Assembly: GCA_037974665.1 (NCBI GenBank)
Contig: CM075767.1
Location: 18,244,840 to 18,308,839 of the forward strand
Direction of reading: 5' to 3'
DNA from: Ehretia macrophylla
Lineage: Eukaryota; Streptophyta; Magnoliopsida; Boraginales; Ehretiaceae
DNA: 64,000 bases
Shown: positions 20,748-32,036 of the stretch, piece after piece
Layout of the letters: every line of letters begins with the position of its first letter
How positions within the stretch are numbered: the stretch's first letter is position 1
Notes under the pieces: generated by a model
Seen by the model: only the letters and a program-made list of their open reading frames with translations
Database searches by the model: none
What the model was told of the DNA's origin: nothing
Position numbers and translations under genes: made by a program

Positions 20748-21442
20748 AAGTACTATGTTACACAAATCCCTTCTTCTTTTACACGTCAAGTTTGGTTTGA
20801 TTTACGAGGTCAACACATATAAAAATCTGATAACAGAATAGAAAATTTATGAATTTATGATTTTGATCCGATCCATCTCTATATATATAGTGATGTTGGA
20901 CTTTTAAGTGTTATTACGAGGCTTTGGCTTAAATTAAAATTTTAATTTAGCATCTTAAATGCAAGGTTTCCATACCAAGGCTCAATCTAATTAAGTGCTT
21001 AGTAACGGTTGGACAATAGTAAAAGGTCATAGCAAATCATGTAAGTACTTGTACTAAAAAACAAGTAAGCGTAATTCTCAATGTTTCACTAAGATTTTGA
21101 ATAGCGGTTCCGAATTCAAGTTGATTATATTTCGCCTCTTCAATAAAATTGGTGCTACATTTGTTTCTTCAATAAGTTCAAACGACATAAAGTATTTCAA
21201 ATTGATCGTACATTTCTTGGAGAAGAACCGCGAGATTAAGACTCTGTTTGGCCTAATTGTAAAATTTTAAATTTTGAATTGTAGAGCTTTTAGAGTAGAG
21301 TTTTTGTTAGAAGTATTGTCAAACAAAAGTCATTGACTGTTTAGCCTGTGTTTGGCAACATTGAGTTTTTAAAAATTTTGAAGGTAATATCAGAATTTAA
21401 AAAAATATGAAGAGGTATACTTGAGGAAGTAAAAGAAAAACA
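20748..21442. other. AT-rich spacer
   Basis: Nothing recognised. The sequence is AT-rich with no supported frame. Confidence 0.4.
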
Positions 21443-22172
21443 ACTTCTCGCATTATATAAAAATAATGATCAAGTTTGACAGAAAGACTTTTTCGCCTTC
21501 TTCCATAATTGAAGTTAAAGTATAAATTAAATAAATTTTTTGCATTGAAAACCAAAATCTATTATATCTCATACATAGTGTTAGGTGCCAAACGTACAAT
21601 GACCCACGTTTGGACATTTAAAAATGTCCCAAAACGGGGCATGTTTTCAAGAAAAATCTACTGATGGGCCCAACTAAACTGTTGTTATACAGACTTCTCG
21701 CATTATATAAAAACAATGATCAAATTTGACATAAAGAGTTTTTTGCCTTCTTCCATAATTGAAGCTAAAGTATAAATTAAATAAATTTTTTGCATTGAAA
21801 ACCAAAATCTATTATATATCATATACAGTGTTACGTGCCAAATGTACAATGATCCACGTTTGAACATTTAAAAACGTCCCAAAACAGGGCATGTTTTCAA
21901 GAAAAATCTACTGATAGGCCTAACTAGACTGTTGTTATACAGATTTCTCGTATTATATAAAAACAATGATCAAGTTTGACAGAAAGACTTTTTCGCCTTC
22001 TTCATAATTGAAGCTAAAGTTGCATTGAAAACCAAAATCTACTATATCTCATACAGAGTGTTACGTACCAAACGTACAATGACTCACGCTTTGGGCATTT
22101 GAAAACGTCCCAAAATTGGGCACGTTTTCAAGAAAAATCTACTGATGGGCCCAACTAGACTGTAGTTATACA
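21443..22172. repeat. Triplicated 250-bp tandem repeat
   Basis: There are three consecutive copies: about 21443-21692, 21693-21942 and 21943-22172. Each starts ACTTCTCGCATTATATAAAA (or a close variant) and ends CTACTGATGGGCCCAACTA plus GTTGTTATACAG. Copies 1 and 2 are about 250 bp; copy 3 lacks roughly 20 bp of its middle. The copies look about 90-95% alike by eye. None codes for protein. Confidence 0.88.
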
Positions 22173-22920
22173 GGCTTTTTAGAGGTGTTGTCCATTGTTG
22201 AGTACTTGTGTCCTTATCAACAATTGTTAAACTAACGATTAAAAATTAATTGCTACACTATCCATTGGCCTTTGTACACTTGTAGATATTGGTCTCCGTC
22301 CACCGACAGCATGTGGAAGACATTTGGTGACTTTTTACACCAAGATTATTTGTCAAATTTGTATCTACTCATAATGCAACAAGTGTGAACATAATATGCT
22401 TACCAATTTGTGAACATAATACGCTTACCAATTTAGATCGGTAAAATAGCTACTAGAGTCAAGTTAATATGCGAGCATGCATTTGGAAGATATTCATTTG
22501 TTGTTACTTGTTAATCAATCTACCGCAGATTGAGTCTATCATGTTGAAATTTTCTTTTGGACTATCATAGTATTGAAATCTTCTTGCATGATAAAATTTA
22601 TGATTTACAACCCGTCATTTAATAACGAGAAGGTTGATCATATTGATATTCTTATTTTTTTCTTATTGCGAATCAATTTTCTGTCATGATTTAGATTCTA
22701 ATTTTTTTTCAGAAAATGTTATTGACTCCAACTTTCTTGGGTCATAACGTACACGATGCCAAATTTTTTGCTAAGTGAAAATAATATAATCATAAAAATC
22801 TCACGCTTAGTTACCCAAGGAATCTCTGTATTATCTAATTTATTTAGTTTAGTGGGCAAACTTTCATATAAATTTTTTACACCCTATATTTTAATAAGAG
22901 TACAAGATTGGTCATTTATA
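22173..22920. other. AT-rich spacer
   Basis: No gene or element is recognised. Confidence 0.4.
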
Positions 22921-23318
22921 GGGTGTTTGGATTGAGGGGAGAAAATTTAATAAAGGAGAGGAGAGGAGAATATTATTAAGGAGAGGAAAGGAGATGATTA
23001 AATCAAGTTTGAATTGGATAATTTGATAGAAGGAGAGTATTATAAAGGAGTATGAGTGTCTTTTGTTTGGATTAGAAAGAAAATGGAATAGATGAATGAA
23101 TTTTATGTGTAAAATGAGTTTCATAAAGGAAATTTACTATTCCTCCCCTCCATTTTATCCCAAATTAGAGGGGAAGAAAAAGTGAACATGGGAGGAGTTG
23201 CTTTGACCCCTCCACTTCCTTCTCCTTTAAAAAACTTCCAAACCAAATAGAAAAATGACTAAACTCCTTCTTTACTAAATCTCTTCTTCCCCCCATTCCC
23301 CTCAATCCAAACATACCC
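22921..23318. mobile_element. PIF/Harbinger-type MITE (Tourist-like)
   Basis: The left end is GGGTGTTTGGATTGAGGGG. The inverse of the right end is GGGTATGTTTGGATTGAGG. The 398-bp body is purine-rich on one side and pyrimidine-rich on the other, and non-coding. The right flank is TTA; the left flank is TTATA, so the expected TTA duplication is offset or worn. The termini resemble those of the large Harbinger at 11300-19410. Confidence 0.75.
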
Positions 23319-23670
23319 TTATGGAAGTCTCTCTCTCACTTAGTCACTTCTCTCTCTCTCTTCTTTTATAAAGATCATGCAATATCAAACCATCTAAGTC
23401 AAATTTGAATTTAGAGATTAATGGAACGTCATCTAAAAATTGAATTTGTGCGCTTACGAAACTCTAGGACCCTAAAGCCTAGGGCATGAAAAAGTAAAAA
23501 TAAAATAAAAAATCTAGGACCTTGAAGTCCCAAGATGAAAATTTATAATCTAATGAGAATAACTTTAAACAGTTTAGGGGAGATTGTGAGTTAATCTTTT
23601 TGACAGTTGGGAGATCAGAGTTTGCATCTATGGGAATGGGGTTGGTGGGGTGTGAGGTTAATAAAATAAA

Positions 23671-24540
23671 GAGTAATGCTATATACCACTTTACTTTTCA
23701 CACCTTTATACCACTTCTTAGTTGGCATATTGACATGGCATGTCAAGTTGACAAATTTAACTTTTTTTCTCTCCCTTATTTTATTTATTTATTTTTTCTC
23801 TCTCTTATTAACGTTTTTTGTCAACATTTCTTACTATCGTTTTCTCTCTCTTACAAACGTTTTTTTCTTACTAACCCTAACCAAAAATCCCCAAACCAAT
23901 TTAGCAAAAAGAAGTTTATTATTCTCTTTTATTGTTCACTGCTACATCCTCTCCGATTTATTCCCCTTTTTTTGACGAATTGTTGTTGTAAAAGATGAAT
24001 GAGATTGTTGACATTGGTACATTATCTTTACGGTTCATCTGCATATTCTTCTGCTAAATTGCACTACTATTACATACATATATTTACTCTTTTATCAATT
24101 GAAACACTTTACAAAATATATTGTCACAATTTGACAAGAATATATAAACATATAGATGTCCAATCAAAGTACAATCACCATTTGCATTCACATCCTCAAA
24201 GGAAACTATTTCTCCTTACTGAGAATTTAAAAGCATGAAAAATAAAACTTTGTCAGATATGAGAAAGATCTTCCAATGATATTAAATAAATAAAAAAATA
24301 CACAGATGTAGGGTCCCATAATAGACAGGACTAAGTCCATTACTTCCAAGAGATGTAAAGGGACATGATTACCTATAGAAGAGAATAATAAATTTCGTTT
24401 GGGATTTTTGGTTAGTGTTAATAAAAAGAAAACATTTGTAAGAGAGAGAAAATGATAGTAAGAAATGTTGACAAAAAATGTTAATAAGAGAGGAAAAAAA
24501 ACAAGGAAGAAAAAATTAAAATGATATATAACATTTTTTC
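23671..24540. mobile_element. Mutator-type foldback MITE
   Basis: An exact 9-bp duplication, TAAAATAAA, flanks it (23662-23670 and 24541-24549). The ends are GAGTAATGCTATATACCA and, inverted, GAAAAAATGTTATATATCAT. Long inverted arms pair about 23795-23905 with 24395-24500 (for example TTTTGTCAACATTTCTTACT against its inverse). The frames in the arms are low-complexity artefacts. Confidence 0.82.
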
Positions 24541-24717
24541 TAAAATAAAAAATAAAACTTCAACACTTTAGGGACTATTTATGTGTTTGACCCAAATTTT
24601 TTATTGAGTGAAATTCCTATTTTCTATTGACAACAAAAAAAAAAATGCAAAATCCACCTAGAGAACTCCTTTATGAAGATAAAGATGACGGAACCCACCC
24701 TAGATATAGAATCGTAG

Positions 24718-24725
24718 TATAAATA
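24718..24725 (+). promoter_or_regulatory. TATA box of the terpene synthase
   Basis: TATAAATA lies 82 bases before the ATG at 24800, a plausible core promoter. It lies only about 180 bases from the right end of the Mutator-type MITE, so the proximal promoter abuts a transposon. Confidence 0.6.
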
Positions 24726-26596
24726 TAGCATTCGCTCAAGCGAAATGTGTAGAATATCCAAGTAACTTACTTTCAGCGTATTCAACTGCCAACCAAAACA
24801 TGAACGCTCAATTTCCTGCCTTAGCTGTTCCTCTCTCCTATCAAAATTCTGGTCGTGAGGTTCCTCGACGTTCGGCAAATTTTCATCCATCCATCTGGGG
24901 AGATTTTTTCCTTTCATACGATTCTAGCCCCGCGGTAAAGAATATTAGTTATTTATTCATTTTCATTAAGTTCTCGAACTTCGTGCAAATTTAGTAGCCC
25001 GTAACGCAGTTTACCCTATTAAATATGTCAATTTCGTGTTACAGGAAAATGGTTCTCATGAAGAAAGTGAACATGAACCACTAAAAGAAGAGGTGAGGAA
25101 AATGCTATTGGCAGCTCCAGTTAAGTCCTTGCAAAAGCTAGAGTTGATTGATGCAATCCAACGCCTAGGGGTGTCTTACCATTTCGGAAGCGAGATTGAT
25201 GCTTCATTAAAATACATTTATGATTTCTATCATGAATGCTTTGAAGAAGATGGTAATGACATTTATGCTATTGCGCTTCGATTCCGATTACTTAGGCAAC
25301 AGGGCCATCCTATTACTTGTGGTAAGCAATTATTCACAGCATTACAATATATCAATATTTCACGCGTCCCTTGTATAACAGTGCTTTTATTGTATATGTG
25401 AACTGTTTGAAATAAAATATATAACCCCTTATCATACTTACAAACAAGGGGTAAAGAGATAACGTAAAACATTATCATTACAAGTATATCCGTGCAAGCA
25501 GTTACTTAGGTCCTTGTCCATAGAAAACCAGAATTTATCTTCTCATGATTCAAGACATGAAGCATTTGACCAGCAAAAATAAAAAAATAAAAAAGTTCTC
25601 TTTTGTATGAATCTATTTATCTTATGCTTAAAAGGTAATAGATAAGACTATATTGAGGTTAATTCATCAGGTTTATTAGACAACGAGTTTATATATGTAC
25701 GTTTATAAATATTTGAGGGGAACTTGGCAGAACCACATTGATATGTGCAAGCCCTCAACCTGAAGTTTAGGGTTCTGATTCTACCCGTAATGTGTGTAAC
25801 CAAAATTATGGAGGTAAATTAGTTTGTTCCCTAGCTTGCTTAAATATTTTTCATGCATGGCCCCTTTCTTATCTCAAATCAAGTTTTTGGTTTTGAATCA
25901 GACGTGTTCAACAAATTCAAGGACACGAAGGGAAAATTCGATGAAGCTCTATCAAGCAACGTTCGAGGAATTCTAAGCTTGTATGAGGCAGCTCATCTTA
26001 TAGTCCATGGAGAAGATATTCTTGAGGAAGCACTAACATTCACCACCACTCACCTTGAGTCCATGGTGTCCAACTTGAGCAATTTTCTTGCAGCACAAGT
26101 CATTATAGCTCTTAAGACTCCAATTAGATTGACGATGCCAAGACTTGGAGCGAGAGAGTACATATCAATATACCAAGAAGATGAACTACATAACGATATA
26201 TTACTTAAGTTTGCCAAATTGGACTTCAACATATTGCAACAGATGCACCAAAAAGAACTAAGTCGTATTACAAGGTAATTAAATTTCTTGACGGGTAATA
26301 AACTTTGAGTTGAATAAAGTATTTTAGTTGTATATTCAATAACACTTTTATAATTTTTAGGTGGTGGAAAGATTTGGATGTCCCCAAAAGTTTCCCTTTC
26401 GCAAGAGACAAATTGGTAGAATTATACTATTGGATAATAGAAGCTTATTTTGAGCCTCAATATTGCGTTGGTAGGAGAATATTAACCAAAGTAATGGGTA
26501 TGACTTCCATTATCGATGACATTTACGATATATACGGAACATTTGACGAGCTTCAACTTTTTACAGATGCGATTGAGAGGTTAATTCAAATCTCTT

Positions 26597-26763
26597 TTTT
26601 TTTCTTTTTTTTTTTTTATATTATAAAATCTATAGGTATCCGAGCTTTGCATGACTAATCTCATGGAACCCTAAAGTTAACAACCGAGTAAACCTCCAGC
26701 GACCTTGAGATGACTCAAACTGACGACCTTTAGTTACACCCCCAAGATTTTTACCAATTGTGC
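26597..26763 (-). mobile_element. Au-like SINE in terpene synthase intron 4
   Basis: A perfect 16-bp target duplication, TTAATTCAAATCTCTT, flanks it (26581-26596 and 26764-26779). On the minus strand the order is a tRNA-like head (GCACAATTGGTAAAAATC), a B box (AAGGTCGTCAGTTTGAGTC), then the Au-family body phrases GGAGGTTTACTCGGTTGTTA and GAGATTAGTCATGCAAAGCT, and a poly(A) tail (poly(T) at about 26597-26618 on the plus strand). The left duplication overlaps the T of the intron's GT donor. Confidence 0.88.
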
Positions 26764-27576
26764 TTAATTCAAATCTCTTATCATTTTCAACTTGATTTGC
26801 AGTTGGAATATTTCCGCCACACATCAACTGCCGTCATACATGAGACATTGTTATCTTGCGCTACTGGATGTTTACAGTGACATAGACCAAGAATTGGCCA
26901 AGCAAGGCAAATCATACGCCACATACTATGCGATAGAAGAGGTCAGGATTATAATATTGCATCCTTTTTTATAAATCAGCCTCTTCCATAAATTAGCAAT
27001 GAACTTATATTTGATTCCCATTATTTCAATTAATTTTCAGATGAAGAAATTAACTAGAGCATATTTTGAAGAGGCTAAATGGTATCATACGAACTATGTT
27101 CCGAAATTCGAGGAGTATATGAAGGTTGCACTTGTATCAGCGGCTTACATGGTGTTTGCAACAACTTCATTTGTTGGAATGGGAGACATACTAACTCAAG
27201 AGGTCTTCTAATGGGTATCAAGTGAACCTCTAATTATTCGAGCTTCATCAGTAATTGCCAGATTAATGAATGACATGGAAAGCCACGAGGTAAAACAGAC
27301 GAACATGCTAATACAATTACCGGTAACAATATACTAAATGAAATATTTGAAATGTTTTTTCGGTAACATATGTTGTTTCCATTGGCATGCAAATGAAAAT
27401 TAAATTTAAGTAGCTTATTGAAGGAAAATTTCACTTATAGTCCAAAAAGCTTTTAGTAAGTACTTAATTACGTCCGCCACAATCATTTTCTATCACTTAA
27501 TTTGAAATTATCAATTCCTGCTTATTCTTTGTCATTATTATCATCCAATTTTGGTGAATCCTAATTAAATTTAATT

Positions 27577-27846
27577 TAGGATTAATACCACTTTTGGTCC
27601 CTTATCTTTAACCCCATTGACAATATGGTCTCTTATCTTCAAAAGTGATACATTCAGTCACTTATCTTTTAAAGTTGGGACATCGGTAGTCCTTTTATGT
27701 GAATCCTTTAAAAATTTGACGGCAAATGCATTTGTCTAGTGTTCCAACTTGAAAAGATAAGAGACTGAAATCTATCACTTTTGAAGATAAAGAATCACAT
27801 CATCAATAGGGTTAAAGATAAGGGACCAAAAGTGATATTAATCCTA
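27577..27846. mobile_element. MITE in terpene synthase intron 6
   Basis: Long inverted ends: the left is TAGGATTAATACCACTTTTG followed by GTCCCTTATCTTTAACCCC, and the right is its inverse (GGGTTAAAGATAAGGGACC and so on). The 270-bp palindromic element is non-coding. No clear target duplication beyond TA is seen, so the superfamily is open. The duplicated intron downstream lacks this MITE and its surroundings. Confidence 0.75.
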
Positions 27847-28647
27847 TATTATCTTGGTACAAGTTATATTTATTTACTGCATGACATAGGAATTATAGGT
27901 TTACTGAAGAATAATAAATGATAACAATTATAAGATAGCTCACATAAATGTAAAAGTTGAACATGAAAGATTTTAATAAGAATTCCATTATCTCGTATGA
28001 TATGAGATATAGTTTGATTATTCTCTTATGTGATTTAAAATCTATGTTTTAAATAAAAATTCATGTTTTCCATTCTTTAACCAAGAAGAAAGAAGTCAAT
28101 TTTAATCGAAATATAGTGCCTCTACTCTTTATTTTGATAAGCTTATTACACTCTCCAACGAAAACTAAAGGAAGGATAGTTAAGATGGCTTCAAGAAATA
28201 CAAGGGCTTCGTTCTTGATTATCTTTTCAAAGAAGAAGAGATTACCACTAAAGTTTCAGGAGTTAATTTTACCATTTTGTCACTGATTGTCACATACTGA
28301 TCTAGTATAATATGCAGTTTGAGCAAGAAAGAGGACATGTGGCATCAGCAGTTGAAAGTTATATGAATGAGTATTGTACCTCAAAGGAAGATGCTCTCGT
28401 AGAGCTTCACAAACGAGTTACAAATGCATGGAAAGATATAAACAGAGAATGCCTTGACCCCATTGTTGTACAAATGCAATTCCTCACGCGAATTGACTAT
28501 TTGACTCGAGTATTAAATGCCATATATAAAGATAACGATGGGTATACTCATTCCAAGGTCAAGCTTGAAAAAATCATTTACCTGGTGCTTGTCAACTCTG
28601 TGAATGAATGATTTATACTCCTTGGTTCATTATCATATTTGTATGCC

Positions 28648-28653
28648 AATAAA
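28648..28653 (+). terminator. Probable poly(A) signal of the terpene synthase
   Basis: AATAAA lies 37 bases after the stop codon, a reasonable though close position. Confidence 0.45.
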
Positions 28654-28659
28654 GCATAA

Positions 28660-30518
28660 TGTAGTGTACGTTGTGACAATGTATTTTTAGTATTCCAAAT
28701 AAAAATTTGGACCTCTTTTATTTCATAAGCTCAAGAAAATTGAATAAAATTTTAACATATTACTTATCTCAGTTTTTATATCGCGCAAGTTAGTATGCAC
28801 TTGGCAATTATATGTTGGATGTATTTCAATTATCGTGCAAATCGAATAAAAATTAGTTACTCTTTGATATCGTCTATCGAAACCAAAAATTAAATTGTAT
28901 TACTAGTGTTAGTAGTTCAGTTGTACAATAAAACTTCGATGCTGGAGAGAGAATTGACGATGGAGACATTAGAAAAGGACTAGAATAGATAAGGTAGAGA
29001 ACGTAAAGAAAGTAGTAGAGTACAAAGATCATATAACCAAGGTGTGTGAGTTATTAGAGTTATTTTTTTCTTTTGCAAGGCTAATGAAAGATTATTTGTA
29101 GAAATCTTTTGATTTTGTGTTTTAAGTTAATCCTGTTGTCACATGGACTTAAGTTGATTCAAATCTAATTCATTATCTTAAAAACTAAGACCTTGATCGA
29201 AGCTAGAGTTGATTATTAATCAAACTAGTATTTCGTGAAGATGACAATTATCAACCAATTATCAATTTACAGTGAACGGGTCCAAAATGTCCATGCCCTC
29301 TAATGATCATCATCTTTTTCCCATGAACATTTTTAGGTTTTGTTTGACCACTAGCGGAACAAGAGTGAAGTAATTCTTTTTACCTCTTGTTAGTATAGTT
29401 TTCTCAGTTCAATACATGCAATAGCTATGACCATGAGCAATTGATTAATTACCAATTCGGACTAAGGAATCGAGATATTTATCAATGTCGCCATGAGTTA
29501 CAATTATGCATAGCTAATGTGAAATTGTTTTCCTAACATGAAAATTCAGTTGACGGAGTCTGACTATAGATTGTGGCTCATGTATTAATAATACTCTATT
29601 TTTGAAGTCTTGATAAGATGCTTCACCACCTCATAGTCTTGTATAATGGCACATACTATCAATATAGTCAGGAAAGGGGGCAGATATATCCGGGTTTTAA
29701 TCCTTTGATTTTCTATATTATCCTTATCCTCGTGAATCTAGACGTATCCTTAATATGTTATTTTGTGCATTGTTAGATTGTATAATTTGTTTAATGTGGG
29801 CAGTTTATTTAAATTATTATTATTAATACAATTAATTTAAATAAAAGTCCATAGAATAATATTTATATATTCTATTCTTAAGAGTAAGAATATGAGTGAC
29901 ACAATTAATATTCATAAATATAATATAAAAGTAGTCCCCCATTGTAGGATAAATTAATTGGGTGTTAGTTTATCCGATTAGATTGAATTATAGTATACTA
30001 TCCAAATAATAGGAGATATTGATTTGGACTCGTAAGACTAGATGTATAAATGGTTGTTGAGAACAAGTGACTAAACATGACCGTTGGTACAACGAATTAC
30101 ATGGATTAGTCAATAACTCATTGCACAATGTAATAGTGTGATTAACCCTTAGACGTGAGACACCACAATTATCCTGTGTTAGGGATACCGTAATTTGCTA
30201 GTATAATTAAGCTAGTCCTAGTCAAGGATTAGATATTATACTCAGTGGTTACGCTCTATTCCGACATAGAGATAAGTGTGTAAAGATACGGAATCTATCA
30301 ATTAAGCATCCTATGCAATCTACTAATCAAGTAACTGTAAATATTTGGCCAAGAATAGTGGAAGTTGTTCCACGAATTATTCATAAGTTACTAATTAAAT
30401 AGATTTGAATATATGATTGAGTAATAGAGTTTGACGACCATATCCATCACTCTAGCTCAATCGGTATGATTTAGATAGAAGGAATTGAATGCATGGTAAT
30501 TACTTATTGAAAGGGTTT
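28660..30518. other. Spacer without a recognised gene
   Basis: AT-rich. The part about 29640-30510 has higher complexity (GTAACTGTAAATATTTGGCC, CCATCACTCTAGCTCAATCG) and could be a remnant of an LTR element, but I find no paired ends or coding sequence. Confidence 0.3.
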
Positions 30519-31450
30519 GTAAAACAGAAGAACATACTAATTCAATTACCGGTAATGATATGCTAAATGAAAAAAAAAAAGTTGAACATGAAATAATTTA
30601 ATAAGAATTCTATTATCTGCTATGATACGACATATGGTTTGATTATTCTCTTATATGTGATTAAAAATCTATGTTTTAAAATAAAAAGACACGTCCTCTA
30701 TTCTTTTACCAAGAAGAAAGAAGTTGATTTTAATCCAAAGAGTAAATGACTTAACATCCTTATTTGTCTTATTAAAAGTGTACAATACCCTCATGTTTTA
30801 TATAAATAAGATGATTACCCCATTGTGTTTTAAAAATATAGCTGATCTAATACCCCCTATGTTTTAAAAACGTAATTGAATACCTCTATTAACAGAAGCG
30901 GGCATTCAGCTACGTTAGTAAAAACGCAAAGGATATTTATCTATGTTTATAAAACACAAGGGGATAATCAGCTTGAACACAGTAGGATATTCAACTTCAT
31001 TTTTAAAACACAGGAGAGTAATCAGCTCATTTATAAAAACATAAGAGAATATTATACACTTTTGACAAAACACATGTGATGTTAAATCGTTTACTCTATT
31101 CCAAATAATGTCTCTACCTCTCTATTTGGATAAGCTTACAACACTCTCTAACGAAAAGTAAAGGAATGATAGTTAAGATGGTTTGAAGAAACACAAGGGC
31201 TTAGTTCTTGATAATCTTTTCAAACAAGAAGAGATTACCACTAAGTTTCACGAGTCAATTTTACCATTTTGCCACTGATTGTCACATACTGATCTAATAT
31301 AATATGCAGTTTGAGACAGAGAGAGGGCATGTGGCATTAGCTGTTAAAAGTTACATGAACGAGTATGGTACCTTAAAGGAAGATGCTCTATTGGAGTTTT
31401 GCAAACGAGTTACGAATGCATGGAAAGATATAAATAGAGAATGCCTTTAC
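30519..31450 (+). pseudogene. Duplicated terpene synthase fragment: intron 6 and first part of exon 7
   Basis: Homology to the synthase at 24800-28611 begins exactly at the intron 6 donor (GTAAAACAG), covers a shortened intron, and continues into exon 7 from 31310 (FETERGHVALAVKSYMNEYG..KDINRECL), where the frame is still open. The exon is cut at 31450 by Copia-B; its continuation is at 47707-47800. No upstream exons are present, so this was a partial copy from the start or lost its 5' part. Relative to the parent intron it lacks the segment carrying the MITE and has gained a different MITE (30740-31096). It cannot encode an enzyme. Confidence 0.88.
30740..31096. mobile_element. Mutator-type MITE in the duplicated intron
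   Basis: The ends are GAGTAAATGACTTAACATC and, inverted, GAGTAAACGATTTAACATC. The flanking 9-bp repeats are TAATCCAAA (30731-30739) and TATTCCAAA (31097-31105), with one mismatch. The parent intron has the empty site (TTTTAATCGAAATATAG), which confirms an insertion. Non-coding, 357 bp. Confidence 0.85.
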
Positions 31451-32036
31451 TGTTAAAATTAAAGAATCTAATATCATAAAATAAAACACTACTGCAATTA
31501 ATATAATTAAGTTGATTAAATCGAAACTGTACCTTTATATGAAGCCATTGAAACTACATGTCAATCTTGAGATTTGAAACATATCGTAAATCCATGTCAT
31601 GCACATTTATTTGTTGCAGAATTTCCTAAAGAAACCATAATCCTGCATGAAAACTTGAGCGACGTGTTATGGTAGGCACGCCTAGACTAGGTACTCCCTC
31701 TCCCCCTCTCCCTCCAACTTATACATGGTGGCTCTCAATGGGGCATACCAACCCTGATAGCTTATTATTTATAGATTATCAGTATCCTGGTTGGGAGAGA
31801 GGGCCTAGCCTAAAAACTGTATTACATCTCCTATCAAGATACCTTAATATTAAAACAGGATCTGCACATTACATACCATACCACTAAATAAAATAATATT
31901 CAAGAGTCGGACCTAGGCCAACTGGAGTAGATCACTATAAATTATGCTTTGGGCTTTACCGATCAACCTCAACCCATTTTTTGAAAATAAAAAAATATCC
32001 AATCAGTAGTAACCCATAATTTAAAAAATTCAAACA

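Larger units (their letters stand above)
24800..28611 (+). pseudogene. Sesquiterpene synthase (TPS-a type), 7 exons, one in-frame stop
   Basis: Exons are 24800-24934, 25045-25321, 25902-26274, 26361-26579, 26803-26941, 27041-27289 and 28318-28611. The internal sizes (373, 219, 139 and 249 nt) are those of plant TPS-a genes. Full length would be 561 codons. With no transit peptide and RRx8W at residues 23-33, it should be a cytosolic enzyme using farnesyl diphosphate. The N-terminal domain spans about 25-230 and the catalytic alpha domain about 260-555. DDIYD is at 314-318 and the second metal motif NDMESHEFE at 458-466, so both Mg-binding sites are intact. The usual RxR motif upstream of DDxxD reads RDK (277-279). 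Codon 438 is TAA (27209-27211), between the two metal sites and within EVF-WVSSEP, where the family commonly has an acidic residue. Unless it is a sequencing error or an allele, the enzyme is dead. The product cannot be named from sequence alone. Confidence 0.88.

Noticed and set aside
23600-23998. 132-aa plus-strand frame
   Set aside because: It covers the pyrimidine-rich arm of the foldback MITE and is Phe/Leu/Ser-rich with no domain.
25735-25810. SINE-like phrase in terpene synthase intron 2 (GGGTTCTGATTCTACCC)
   Set aside because: Only a weak B-box resemblance; no A box, tail or duplication could be found.
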